The position numbers and the translations under genes were made by a program. Of a DNA stretch of 64,000 nt, positions 35,744 through 46,012 are shown in pieces. This DNA is from Sordaria brevicollis (lineage: Eukaryota; Ascomycota; Sordariomycetes; Sordariales; Sordariaceae), in contig JAUTDP010000002.1 of the NCBI GenBank assembly GCA_033439795.1, positions 2,418,001-2,482,000 on the forward strand. The letters run 5' to 3'. Under the pieces are notes generated by a model. The model was not told where the DNA came from and did not search any database. It saw nothing but the letters and a program-made list of their open reading frames with translations. Each line of letters opens with the position of its first letter. Positions within the stretch are counted from its first letter, which is position 1.

Positions 35744-36385
35744 TTTCGTGGATGATTGGATTGAGAAGGACAGTGATGGACGCTTCGGTGATTTGGTCTT
35801 GAAAAGGTATGTAACCGGTATGATATCCAAAAATCGGATGCCTAAAAGCCTTTGCATCTGTTGTGAAAGGGCTTGCGTTTATATGGTCATTCCATCCATT
35901 GTGATGCATCTATGACATGGCTGGCTTGAAGGGACCCCGATTGCGGAAGTCGTTTGCTTCAAAGCGCATCAAATTGAAAAAGAAAGGGTCCGATTACATC
36001 ACTGCTGGAGGTGTTTTACCAGTTACCCGGTTCACCCCTCGATGTCTAAGCCCAAGCACAAAGACACAAACAGTGCTAGAAACGCATGTCTCAGAATGCC
36101 GCGAGGCCGATCGCATCAACCCTCGATCTGACGACGCCGGGAAAAGCCGTTCTATAAATCATTATCGACAACCTGTATTAAACCACAATCGCATCCATTG
36201 ATGATGTATCTGATCGAAGAACACTAAAAAATCACGCTCAAGATCTTAACACAGCATCACGGGAATACCTTAGTGCCGTTCCGTAACATAATAAAGCTTG
36301 ATTCATTTTCCCAATTCCTTTTCTTACTGTCAACGAAAAAACTGTCGAATTGCTCATATCACCGAGCTACCTCTAGAACTTGGGT
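35744..36385. other. Intergenic region
   Basis: Promoter of the small DUF3140-like gene and the 3' flank of the methyltransferase gene. No gene is seen. Confidence 0.5.
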
Positions 36386-37564
36386 CTAGTTCTTGACAGC
36401 ATAGATCTTGTAAGAGCCCACCCACTCATTGAGATCCTCCTTCTCAGCCTCGTTAGTCGTCTCAGGCTTCGCAGCGGGCTTGCAGCACGAAGAAGAAGCC
36501 TCCTTCTCCTCAACAGCGGCAGGCTTGCAGCAGGAGGACGACTCCTTCTTCTCAACGGGCTTGCAGCACGAAGACTTGGTCTCCTCAGCAGGCTTGCAGC
36601 AGGAAGACGAAGAAGCAGCAGGGGCACACTCAGTCTTCTTTGGCGCGCAGCATGACGAAGACTTGGGCTCCTCGAAAGCGGCAGGCTTGCAGCAAGAAGT
36701 CTTCTTCTCCTCCTCCTCCTTCTTCACGGGGGGCGCACAGCAACCACCAGGCGCCGGAGCCGTCGTACCAGGAGGAGCGCAGCACCCACCCCTGTTACCC
36801 TCCTCATCCGTATCCAAGTAGACATTAATATCCGCGCCCGTATCCTGAATCAAGACCTGGTCAAAGCCCGCCTCCTTCAACCAAGCCTCATACTGCTGCT
36901 TCTCGCTCGCGCCCGCAATGCAGCCGACATACATGGCGATATCATTTCTCAGCTTCTCGGGAAGGGGCTTCTTGGCGAGGATATCGCTAACAGCCACTCT
37001 GCCGCCTGACTTGAGCACGCGGTGCATCTCCTTGAAAACCAACGGTTTCTCGGCCTCGGGGACCAGGTTGATGACGCAGTTGGAGATGATGCAGTCGGCG
37101 ATCCCGTCCTCGAGCGGGATGGAGGTGATGGCGCCCTTGATGAATTGGACCTGAGAGTCCGGGAAACCGCGGGACGCCTTGAGGGAGTTGGCACGAGACA
37201 GCATGTCGTCGTTGAAGTCGATGCCGATGGAGCGGCCGGTGGGACCGACGCGGGAGGCGGCGAGGAAGACGTCGAAGCCGGCGCCGGAGCCGAGGTCGAT
37301 TACTGTTTCGCCCTGCTTAATGTTAACTTTTGGTCGAGTACTAAGAGGGAGTGATATACGTACCTCACGCAAGCTGGTAATGGCGAGGGGGTTACCGCAG
37401 GAAAGACCCAGGTTGGCGCCTTCGGGAATGTTGGCCAGTTCTTCCTCGGTGTAGCCAAAGGACTTGGCGACGGTTTCGCCATACTTGACGCTGGTGGTCT
37501 GGGAGGCGGCGCTGTAGTGCTTGGCCACCTCTTCGTAGATCTTGGAAGTGTCTCTGGTGTCCAT
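36386..37564 (-). CDS. arsM: Arsenite S-adenosylmethionine methyltransferase with Cys-Cys tail
   Basis: Two exons, 37564-37364 and 37312-36386, with a 51-nt intron (GTACGT, TTAACA, GCAG); 375 residues. The intron has a length divisible by three and no stop, so retention would add 17 residues inside the fold. The SAM site is [16 protein letters not shown]; the three Cys expected to bind arsenic are in GLSCGNP (about residue 56), IISNCVINL and YVGCIAGA. The family methylates As(III) to volatile or less toxic forms. The C-terminal ~120 residues carry eight Cys-Cys pairs (GGCCAPP twice, SCCKP repeats, SCCAPK) in Glu/Lys/Ser linkers and look like a metal-binding tail. The final segment is [15 protein letters not shown]. 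The gene is divergent from a bZIP gene. Confidence 0.93.
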   Translation of the reverse strand: MDTRDTSKIYEEVAKHYSAASQTTSVKYGETVAKSFGYTEEELANIPEGANLGLSCGNPLAITSLREVRISLPLSTRPKVNIKQGETVIDLGSGAGFDVFLAASRVGPTGRSIGIDFNDDMLSRANSLKASRGFPDSQVQFIKGAITSIPLEDGIADCIISNCVINLVPEAEKPLVFKEMHRVLKSGGRVAVSDILAKKPLPEKLRNDIAMYVGCIAGASEKQQYEAWLKEAGFDQVLIQDTGADINVYLDTDEEGNRGGCCAPPGTTAPAPGGCCAPPVKKEEEEKKTSCCKPAAFEEPKSSSCCAPKKTECAPAASSSSCCKPAEETKSSCCKPVEKKESSSCCKPAAVEEKEASSSCCKPAAKPETTNEAEKEDLNEWVGSYKIYAVKN

Positions 37565-38239
37565 GGTGGATGGTGTTGTGGATGTAAAAGGTCAAGAGAT
37601 GGTTGTTTAAGGGCGAGGATTGCAAGAGTAGTGAAGAGGATGATGTTGAGAGACTTTCACAACCACTTCAATCCGAGTGCCAGCACCCCCATTTATACCC
37701 ATTCCTCGACTACTCCATCTCATCTTTCGTGTTCCATAATCATCCGTGGCGTTGAGGGTTTTGTGCCGTGGACATGTCTTGCCGTGTCATGAATCGGGGA
37801 ACGTCGTGGTGGTGGTTTCCAAATTGGGCATGGTGTGGTTTTGTGCGGAGCGGATGGAACCCTGCATGCGAGTCGTTCTCATTAGAGATGTCCACTTAGA
37901 AGGGAGAACGTGAACCACAGTTGGACAGCTGTATGAGAACTACCGTGACCAATAAGATTCAGTCTTGGCTTCCTCAAACTGGCAAATTTTCAGTTTGTCA
38001 TCGGTGTTCTTCTCTTCCTCCCAATCCACCTTTGCAACCAAACACATCCCAACAATTCAACCACGCACCTCGAATCCAAGCACGATTAGCAAGCAGTTGC
38101 AAGGATTCACACCCATTGAGCTCAGTCACAGTCATTCCCATCATCTTTAGTCACCAAGGTAGCCAGACCTCTTGGACACCACAGCCTCCCCGGGCCATCG
38201 GTCATCGGTCACCGGTCATCGGTCACCGGTCATCACACC
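37565..38239. promoter_or_regulatory. Divergent promoter region, methyltransferase and bZIP genes
   Basis: The two ATG codons lie 675 bp apart on opposite strands, so regulatory sequence is shared or adjacent. Just before the bZIP ATG, five copies of GGTCAYC stand head to tail at 38200-38234. Sharing of control is inference. Confidence 0.5.
38200..38234 (+). repeat. Five tandem GGTCAYC heptamers
   Basis: The units alternate GGTCATC, GGTCACC, GGTCATC, GGTCACC, GGTCATC with no gaps and end 5 nt before the bZIP start codon. They contain no ATG, so they lie in the leader or proximal promoter without making an upstream frame. Confidence 0.85.
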
Positions 38240-39346
38240 ATGCCGGCATCAACGGCTCCCAACGACTCCTTCAAGGTCCACAAATTCTCGTCAAAGCTGC
38301 CAGCTGCAGAAGCTGCCCGCCAAAGAGAAAACCAGCGGCGTCATCGAGCAAGAGTAAAGGAAAAGATATCCGAGCTGGAAAACTCGCTAGCAGATACCAA
38401 CGAAAAACTCGCAGAGGCTCTCGCGTATATCGAAGAACTCAAGGCCGAGAACCGAAGGCTGCGGGAAGGCTCTTCAAGCTCACTCTATAATGCCGAATCT
38501 CGGGATGAGTCACCTGCAGAGCAGCTCCTCTACATGAGCCAGAGTGGTCGCAATGGCTATCATCACTATTCTCAGCCTCCCAAGCAGCATCAGTTCGAAC
38601 CATATCAACAAGCGCCAACACCACAACCCCGACACCGATACCAACCGCCTCTTGTCAGCGGCCTTGACGTCCTAGCGAGCATCTCATCGAGCGAAAGTAC
38701 AGCCCAGCCCCGTCACCGCGCCTACCACCCTCAAGAGATTGACTGCGCTCGAAACCTAGCTTCCCTACCAAGCTACGATCCTACGCCCATAGCCTCTCCC
38801 AGGGACATGTCGCCCGCTGCCGCCGCCGCGTTACTCTCCATGCCCACTGCCGGCCAGAGAGACCAGCCTACCAACGGCTTCTATTCACCATCCGCCACCA
38901 CAATCTCAGCCAGCTCTTCGACAGAGTCACCAGGGGGGACATCGATCTTTGACTCCAACAACCGAATCGGCAACTACAACACTTTCTCAAACTCCAACTC
39001 GCAGTCATCAATAGACTCGAGGTCAGCCGGCCCAAAAGACAGACTGAACGAGCTGATTAGCTGTCTGGACAGCAACAGCCACCATGATGACAACAACGTC
39101 GCTTTCCCTCCCTCTCGGCCAGGTGAATCCACCATGCCCTGTCGAGAGGCCTTTTCCATTGTGAGGAAAGTGCAGACCACCAGGCCAGACTATTACTACG
39201 ATGCAGACGGCCGCGAAGTGGAGAATCTCGCGAGGGAACAATGGAGACCCGGGTATCGAAGCGCTACCGCTACTGATCCTGAATCTGGGTGTCGGGTGCA
39301 GACGCATATGGTGTATGATTTTGTTGATCATATCACGGGGCCTTGA
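38240..39346 (+). CDS. bZIP transcription factor
   Basis: Single exon, 368 residues, ATG at 38240 in context ACCATGC. The basic region is AARQRENQRRHRARVKEKI (about residues 25-43), with the Asn and Arg spacing of bZIP DNA contacts. A leucine-zipper-like helix follows: LENSLADTNEKLAEAL, then YIEELKAENRRLRE, to about residue 76. The middle is Ser/Pro/Gln-rich and low in structure. The C-terminal 75 residues have PCREAFSIVRKVQ, LAREQWRPGYRS and GCRVQTHMVYDFVDHI, a conserved C-terminal pattern of one class of fungal bZIP factors (from memory). It should act in the nucleus. Its basic region lacks the Yap-type signature, so it is not an obvious Yap8/AP-1 arsenic regulator despite lying next to the methyltransferase. 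Confidence 0.88.
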   Translation: MPASTAPNDSFKVHKFSSKLPAAEAARQRENQRRHRARVKEKISELENSLADTNEKLAEALAYIEELKAENRRLREGSSSSLYNAESRDESPAEQLLYMSQSGRNGYHHYSQPPKQHQFEPYQQAPTPQPRHRYQPPLVSGLDVLASISSSESTAQPRHRAYHPQEIDCARNLASLPSYDPTPIASPRDMSPAAAAALLSMPTAGQRDQPTNGFYSPSATTISASSSTESPGGTSIFDSNNRIGNYNTFSNSNSQSSIDSRSAGPKDRLNELISCLDSNSHHDDNNVAFPPSRPGESTMPCREAFSIVRKVQTTRPDYYYDADGREVENLAREQWRPGYRSATATDPESGCRVQTHMVYDFVDHITGP

Positions 39347-40163
39347 TTGGTAGACCGGTTGGATATGAAAACGATGATCAAGTAGTTGGGTACAAAACTG
39401 GGAGATCTGGAACGATGATCGACTACGTTTTTGAAGCGAAACATGCTCTCGAATAATAGAGCATGGGACCAGCGACCGGAAGGTTATATATACACGAAGG
39501 CTGAGGGATGGGATGAAATGACTTTGGATGAGCATGCAACAGGGATTGGCAGTTACTAATGAGTATACACAGAAGTAAGGACCAAAATAAAATAATTATC
39601 ACGTACGTCCTCTTCGTCTCAGCTGATCACCCAACACTGTCAATCGTTAACATTTCATACTTGACAAAAAAAGACTTCGGGCTCGAGGCTGTTATCTCCG
39701 GATCGCCCCTCCAATTGACCAATAGGATAAATGCGGGGGAGGGCGTTACATTACCTACAAAGGGAAGGCACGATCTGACGATGTAAGCAAACAGGCAGAG
39801 TCGTCATCACAAAAGAGCCTCGCTTAAAGTCCTGACATCATCTAACCTTTAAAGTGTCCGGGTTGGTAATCACTTTTCTCTTCTCGATCGTACCTGGCAG
39901 GAATCAAGCTTTTTCCAAGCTTTCGGATCTACATATATTCGTCCGAACCTACACCACATTACTACTACACACCATCGCAGTCGACAAATCCTACCTACAG
40001 ATTTCGTCCTGGGTCGATTCAACTCCAGCAGCAAAGCAACTCGCACATATCGTCTCGGCAACATCACCAGTTTCACCAGCATCACCAACAACAGCCCTTC
40101 CAACATCACGACTTCAACCAGTCAACACCACATCCTACCAAACCCCATCCACCCACCGAAACC
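39347..40163. other. Intergenic region
   Basis: 3' flank of the bZIP gene and the promoter and leader of the VOC gene; no gene is supported. Confidence 0.45.
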
Positions 40164-41099
40164 ATGGGAGACTCACCACCACCCCCTCGCAGGACCTCCA
40201 ACAAAACCCCAATCAAAATTCCCCTCTCCGTCCTCGTCGACCCCCCGCCCCAGCAAACTCACCACAACCCCCTCCACCACATCTCCCTCCCCGTCCGCTC
40301 CTACACCACGTCCAAAACCTTTTACTCCGCCGTCCTCCCCCCGCTCGGCCTTTCCCTCGTCTTCGACAGCGAAGACGCCTCCAGCCCACTTACGTCCTCC
40401 TTCAAAGAAAACCACATCCGCACTTTGGGGTATGGCCCCGACCCAGATCACGAAATCATCAACATCTTTGAAATCCCCCCCTCTCCGTCGGGAGAAGAAG
40501 ATAAGGTGGTAAGGCCACCGGTGCCGGGTTTCCATCTAGCCTTGTCGGCGCCAACGAGGTTAGCGGTCGTGGAGTTTCATGCGGCTGCTGTGCAGAATGG
40601 TGGAACCGATAATGGATTGCCGGGGGTGAGGGAGGAGTATGGGAGGGATTATTTTGCGGCGTATGTGAGGGATCCGGATGGGTGGGGGTTGGAGGTTGTT
40701 TGTAAGAGGCGGTTGGAGGATCTTGAGGATGAGGATGTAAACAAGAAGGAGGAGGGGGAGGAGGGGGAGGGGGAGGGGAAGGGGAAGGAAGGGCTGGGGG
40801 AGGGGAAGGGAAAGGAAGGGCTGGGGGAGGAAAACGGAAAGGGAAGCGGGGAGGGAAAGCTAAGGGGGGAGAGGGTGGGAGAAAAAGTTGAAGAGAAGGC
40901 AGAGGGGGTGGCAGAGAAGGCCGAGGGAGTGGTTGAGAGGGTGGAGGAGAAGATGGGTAAGGGAAAGGAAAAGTGTAAGGGGGAGGAGGGAAACGAGGAG
41001 GTTGAGTTTGCGAGGGTGGATGTAGATGGGAAGGGCACCGTCGAGGAGGGTGAGGGAAAGCATCTTTACTCTGTTGGAGAGGGAACTGTTCGGCTATAG
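40164..41099 (+). CDS. VOC/glyoxalase-fold protein with charged repeat tail
   Basis: Single exon, 311 residues, strong start context (ACCATGG). Residues ~36-180 form a VOC domain: LHHISLPVRSYTTSKTFYSAV begins it, with a possible metal-binding His, and YFAAYVRDPDGWGLEVVCK ends it with the usual Glu. GYGPDPDHEIINIFE lies between. Members bind a divalent metal and act as lyases, dioxygenases or resistance proteins; this one is nearest to small fungal glyoxalase/bleomycin-resistance-like proteins. From residue ~185 the tail is Gly/Glu/Lys-rich, with two copies of GKGKEGLGE and a helical segment with repeated EKAEGV units (about 245-265). The tail is encoded by G/A-rich DNA and may have grown by slippage. 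Substrate is unknown. Confidence 0.8.
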   Translation: MGDSPPPPRRTSNKTPIKIPLSVLVDPPPQQTHHNPLHHISLPVRSYTTSKTFYSAVLPPLGLSLVFDSEDASSPLTSSFKENHIRTLGYGPDPDHEIINIFEIPPSPSGEEDKVVRPPVPGFHLALSAPTRLAVVEFHAAAVQNGGTDNGLPGVREEYGRDYFAAYVRDPDGWGLEVVCKRRLEDLEDEDVNKKEEGEEGEGEGKGKEGLGEGKGKEGLGEENGKGSGEGKLRGERVGEKVEEKAEGVAEKAEGVVERVEEKMGKGKEKCKGEEGNEEVEFARVDVDGKGTVEEGEGKHLYSVGEGTVRL

Positions 41100-41384
41100 G
41101 CTGATTGCTTCATCGACAACTTCGATAACGTTGGGTGCCTAGTCTTGCCGATTTGGCGTAACGACACCGACCCGAGAGAAACCAGAATAGAGAGCGCGAT
41201 GGAAATGAGGTGAATTAGTGTGGAATATTGTGTCGTTAACAAATGGATGCCGAAGCTTTGTGTTCCATTGTCTGTCAAGATCCCAGCTGATCGCTCACCA
41301 CTCTACCGTCCCCTCCTATTTTCCCCTTGCCATCCATATATAGAAAAATATGTTAACCCATCATCATTATCTTCATCATCATCA

Positions 41385-42098
41385 TCATACCAAAACCAAC
41401 CAACCCCCAACCATCCCAACCAACACCCCCATCTTCACCCACCCCGTCGGCCTCAACCCACCCGCACCACTATACTCCCCCTTCTGCACATTCTCCCTAA
41501 ACTCCCCTTCCACATTCCCCCTGGGCCAAAACTCACAAACCAAATACCACCCTCCCCTCCCCTCATTCCAAGTTTCGCACCACCTAGCCGCACACCCCAT
41601 CTCCTTTGTATCCCTCCACACCAGCTGCGTAAAGTGGCCCGTCTCCTCACTAAACTTTCCGTCCTCAAAGTTATACTCCTTCCGCTCGTTACCCCACACA
41701 TCAACGCATTCTTGAGGACTGGAGCAGCCGATGGCTAGGTTCTCCCCGTATGGACCGTCGGAGTGGATTAACTCTGAGCATTGAGGGGAGGGGGGGAAGA
41801 GAGAAGAACGGTTGGACGGGTTGGGAGAGGAGGGATTAGGTGGTAAACCCAAGGATTGGAGGTGGGAGGAGGCGAAAGTGGAGAGGGTCGAGTTGAAGAG
41901 GATGGAGGAGGCGTTGTGTTGGTGCCGGAAGTGGTTGGTTGAGTTGGTTAGTTGGGCGAGGAAGATGTTGTAGTTGAGGAAGGAGTCGGGGCCGGTTGTT
42001 TGGGGGACGGCGGAGACGAGGGAGGGGAGGATGAAGATTGGGAGGAGGGAGGTGAGGAGGGTTGTTGTTATCCCCGTGGGGATGGTGGGGAGATGCAT
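41385..42098 (-). CDS. Secreted CAP/PR-1 (SCP) domain protein, possibly GPI-anchored
   Basis: Single exon, 237 residues; the first true ATG is at 42098 (the open frame upstream has only non-ATG codons). The signal peptide is LLTSLLPIFILPSLVSA. The CAP signatures are GENLAIGC (about residue 125), GHFTQLVWRDTKEMGCAARWC (about 149-169) and YLVCEFWPRGNVEGEF (about 183-198), with His and Cys in the expected places. Family members bind sterols or fatty acids or act at the cell surface. The last 20 residues are hydrophobic (KMGVLVGMVGGWLVLV) after a small-residue stretch SGAGG, so a GPI anchor is possible. A TCA microsatellite overlaps the stop codon. Confidence 0.88.
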   Translation of the reverse strand: MHLPTIPTGITTTLLTSLLPIFILPSLVSAVPQTTGPDSFLNYNIFLAQLTNSTNHFRHQHNASSILFNSTLSTFASSHLQSLGLPPNPSSPNPSNRSSLFPPSPQCSELIHSDGPYGENLAIGCSSPQECVDVWGNERKEYNFEDGKFSEETGHFTQLVWRDTKEMGCAARWCETWNEGRGGWYLVCEFWPRGNVEGEFRENVQKGEYSGAGGLRPTGWVKMGVLVGMVGGWLVLV

Positions 42099-42963
42099 GA
42101 TGGCGGTTGTTAAGATATTGTCCCCGTCGTTTGATGAATGTGAGAATCTCAACCGTTTGAAAATGAAGGACGGAAGATGGAACTCTATGAATCTGGCATT
42201 TTGAGTACCTGCGTCTGTGTATCAATCATTGTACCCATCTCTATATATGTCCGTCCTTTCACTTCTGACATATGGCTGTGTTCAAGAAAGGAAAGTCGCC
42301 TATCAAAAACTTGGTTTCACATAGAGGTGCTCAAAGGAGAATGGTTGGTTCGCTCGCATCCTTAAAGTTCAATTGAGACCGAGAGGACAAAATGTTAAGG
42401 CGGAAACTCGGAATAGCTGCTCGCGAAGGATTCCAGCTGCCTGGGGGCTGCAGGTATGACGTAGTGGCGCTTACAGCGTTTAAGGCACGATGTTACAGGG
42501 GGCACAGGGCAGCTTCCGTTTACGGATATAGTGGGGACTTTCACCAGGCAGTCGCAAACGATCACTTCCTTTTCTTTTTCTATTAACATCTTTGTCACGG
42601 GCAACGTTGCACATTTCACATTCATCAACACGTAATGCAATCGGACGTTTCTGGGACCATTATTTCAAACTCAAGCAATTCCATTTCTCACAGTGTTCTC
42701 TTCATCTCAATACCTTACTCTGATGAACTTGGCCAGTGTCTTTCCTCCCAGTGTTAAGGATGCCAAGTCCTCTCCATCCTCTCTTTTTCTACTTTCCTCC
42801 AAACCGTTCAACCAGTGCGCCAGAACGATGCTCGTGAAAAGATGCGTGGTATAATGCTGACAAGTAATAGCGACAATGATTCGAGTCTCAAAGTGACCGC
42901 CGTGAATAGTGATGCGGTCGGGTGCCCTTAATGTGTAGGTAGGGACTTTTCGGCTTCTTCCTT
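42099..42963. other. Intergenic region
   Basis: Promoter of the CAP gene and the 3' flank of the next minus-strand gene. No gene is supported. Confidence 0.45.
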
Positions 42964-44586
42964 CTAACAGCGCTTAGCACGCTTGCTACCGCGGGGCGAA
43001 TCCTCCTCATCTTCATAGTCGTTCACATTGCTGTCCTCCTCATCATCGCGAGACCTCTTCTTCCCCGACGCAGGACCGCCTTCGATGGCAGTGTCGATAC
43101 TCATCATATCAGCGACTCTTGCACGACCAGGTTCGAAAATCTCCGATTCCATGTTGGCGACGGGAGCGATGGGTCCAGTAACCGGAGCATCCATATCCGT
43201 GACCGGGGCACTTCCAGAACCAGAAACCCCCTTCTTCTCACCAGGGGAAGTCGAACTCGAACTCGAACTCGCACTCTTCTTCTCCGCCCTCAAAGCCGCA
43301 GCCATCTTCAACTTAGCCGACGCATTTCTCCTCGATTTCTCCCTTTCCGCCTTGGTCATCAGTGACGGGTGGACGTCTTTGAGTCCGGAGTCGAAGTCAG
43401 ACTCGTCTTCGATGACGGGGAGGTTACCGGTGCGCTTGGAGCGGGCAGCAGCCTCCATGGTGATGTGGTGCATGGTTGTGAACTTCGAGCTAGTAGAGGA
43501 GGTGCGACGAGAAGCGAAAGAGTCAACGCTTGCGCGACGACCGTTTGCAGAGGCAGAGATAGAGGCGTTGCGGGCCGAGCCGGAAGAAGAGCCCGACGAC
43601 GAGGAATCGCGCCTCTCGGAAAGGGGGGAGGAGGTCCCGTCGGAGCGAGCCACGCGGGCGACCTGGGGGAGGACCTTGTCTTTGCCCTTATAGTCAACTA
43701 TTTGCTTCTTCAACGTCTTATTCTTCGGGGCGGTGGTGGACTGTGTGGCCGCGAAGGTCTGGGCCGCGAAGGTCTGGGGCTGTTCGGGCTGCGAACTCTC
43801 CTTGAGATACACCTGCCCAAAGGGATGGAAGTAGTTGGCCTTCTTGCCAAGGATACTACTGGAAGAAGAAGATGAAGAAGACGAGGGGCCGGAATCCTTT
43901 TTCTCGACGGCATCCTTCTGCGACTGCGAAGAGGTCTGGGTGCCAAAGATGCGCAACTTTTTCTCCTCAGGGGAGAGAGAGGAGATCTTGACCTTTTCTC
44001 TGACGACGCGGACAACCTGGGGAATGACTTTCCCCTGGGCTGCATAAAGAGCAGCTTGCTTCTTGAGCGTCATGCCCAGGGGCTTGGTGTTGGAAGGTGC
44101 GGAGGGTTCGGGCCTGATGGGCTTAAGGGTAACCGGGCCGAAGGGGTGGAAGTACTCCTTTGCGGCGGGCTTGGACGGAGAATAAGAGGGACGAACGTTT
44201 TCCTTCATCGCTGGCTTGGTCGCATTCTTGGCAGCGGGAGCCTTGCTCGTCGCTGTGTTGGTGGGCTTGGTGGGCTGCGACGTGGTGGAGGAAGCCGAAG
44301 ACGAAAGGGAAGAGCGCTGGCTGGAGGCGGACCGGGGCTTCGAAGACGTAGTCGACTCACGATGAACAGGAACCAAGACCTTCCTGACGGTCTCAACAGG
44401 CTTGTTCTTGGCAGCATACAGTGTGCGCTGCTGCGTCAGGTTGACTGGTTTCTTCTCGGTCGACTTGGCTGTCGACGAGGCGGTGGGTGAGCGATAGGAA
44501 GGTGGACGGTTTTCCTTCATGGCCGCGGTGGCTTTTGGGACGGAAGCAGATCCGACGGGGGACGAGGTGGGATTGCCGGACGACAT
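42964..44586 (-). CDS. Repeat-containing, low-complexity nuclear-type protein
   Basis: Single coding exon, 540 residues, ATG at 44586. A likely 5'-leader intron at 44678-44611 (GTAAGT and CCTAG on the minus strand) lies upstream. Three related segments recur: TQQRTLYAAKNKPVETVRKV (about residue 51), LKKQAALYAAQGKVIPQVVR (about 178) and LKKQIVDYKGKDKVLPQVAR (about 300). A second motif, YFHPFG followed by PVTLK or QVYLK, stands before the second and third copies (about 144 and 256). Linkers are Ser/Ala/Lys-rich, and a stretch of ten Ser lies near 239. The C-terminus is acidic, then basic (KKRSRDDEEDS to SKRAKRC), resembling a nuclear localisation signal. No known domain is recognised; nuclear location is inference. 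Confidence 0.75.
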   Translation of the reverse strand: MSSGNPTSSPVGSASVPKATAAMKENRPPSYRSPTASSTAKSTEKKPVNLTQQRTLYAAKNKPVETVRKVLVPVHRESTTSSKPRSASSQRSSLSSSASSTTSQPTKPTNTATSKAPAAKNATKPAMKENVRPSYSPSKPAAKEYFHPFGPVTLKPIRPEPSAPSNTKPLGMTLKKQAALYAAQGKVIPQVVRVVREKVKISSLSPEEKKLRIFGTQTSSQSQKDAVEKKDSGPSSSSSSSSSSILGKKANYFHPFGQVYLKESSQPEQPQTFAAQTFAATQSTTAPKNKTLKKQIVDYKGKDKVLPQVARVARSDGTSSPLSERRDSSSSGSSSGSARNASISASANGRRASVDSFASRRTSSTSSKFTTMHHITMEAAARSKRTGNLPVIEDESDFDSGLKDVHPSLMTKAEREKSRRNASAKLKMAAALRAEKKSASSSSSSTSPGEKKGVSGSGSAPVTDMDAPVTGPIAPVANMESEIFEPGRARVADMMSIDTAIEGGPASGKKRSRDDEEDSNVNDYEDEEDSPRGSKRAKRC

Positions 44587-46012
44587 TATCGGGTAAAGAC
44601 CGAGTGGTGTCTAGGACAGAGAAGTTAGTGTCGTGGTTGAAAGAGGAGGACGACATGATGATGGATGGGTGGACTTACCTTTACTTGGGATTGTTGGCGC
44701 TGATGTGGCTTCGAATGATACAGGTCGATGAAGACGGGAGGTCGACTAGTCGATATCGCAGACTTGCTGATGGGTGAGAGGCCTGGTAGGGACTTTCTAG
44801 CGGTGGCAACTTGACTAAAGGTAGGCAGATACTCCGGGATGTTCGAAGGATAATTGCAGGCTTCAGCTTGGGTGGTCAACGATATGATATGGTCGATGTT
44901 GTCTTTTGTTCGCATGTATGTGGTTCGAAAAGATCGATGTGACGATGGAGAGGAAAAAGTAGAAAAGAGGAAAGCGTTGTGGACAGTCCCACTGTGGGAG
45001 GAAATTTTATAGTGTGAGACTGTGGGATGGCGGGCGCAAAGGTTTCAGACGAATTCACTTGGTGAACCTTATTGAACAGAATTGCTGTCAATAGGATGTA
45101 GTAGTGAATACAATTCGTGTCGGTGGTGTTTTGGGTCTGATGAATGGTGGTCGAGTGGATACTTGGGATGTTCGGACGAGCAGAATTGGTGTTGAGAAAA
45201 CCTTGGAGGACGGAATTGGTGAGGGCGGCATGGTGATAAATGGTAACCTGGTGGGTACATTTCATGTTTTGCTTTGGGACAGCGGTGCTGCCAATAGGAA
45301 TGGGGTGAATACCGGTCGTGAATAGCATTGTGTGAATGATTTCTATGGTGTTTTCATCCTATCTCGTTTTCTTGGCAGGACGGGTTTGGTGTTCATGCTA
45401 GCACTCCTATTGTTCGACTGCTCGCAATTGATGTCGACGAAGGATCTCATCGTCCGCTCCATATGTCATATCAGTTGACTCGACAACGGTGGTGATATGC
45501 TTGCTTCGGTGACGTCTGAACAAATTCCGTGGTGCTCTCGATTTATATCTACACAACGTGGACATGAAATTCCTTCTCACGGCCTCCCCTTCTAATGGGA
45601 GCTTTGCTGCTAGCCTCTAAACGAGTGTCATCAGAACGTAGATGGGGGAGGCACCTAATTTTTATATCTTACTGCGTCCCTTGAAAGCTGGAGATCACTG
45701 TCATGCACTGTCACCAACCATGATGAGTCCGTCCGGATCATCATCATCGTCGTCACCGTCATTCTCATGGTCCCGTACAGCGGCCCACACTTTGTCAACT
45801 GTGTCTCAAATTATGTGACACTGACTATGTAGAGGTATCTACATCTTGTTGGTACTAGCTAGTATAGTAAACACTGTTATCCACCCTCTCTTTTATCTTA
45901 TTTTCCCTTTTCCCCTCCTTTTTTTGTGTTGTCTCTTCTTTTTCAAGTATTTTCTCTTCGTGTTATCTCATCAAATCAACAATGCCAAACTCAATCCGCA
46001 GCATTGACATCC
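44587..46012. other. Intergenic region
   Basis: About 1.4 kb. It holds the leader, leader intron (44678-44611) and promoter of the preceding minus-strand gene; no other gene is supported. Confidence 0.45.

Noticed and set aside
40649..41038. Minus-strand frame rich in Ser, Pro and Phe
   Set aside because: It is the complement of the G/A-rich tail of the VOC gene, with no features.
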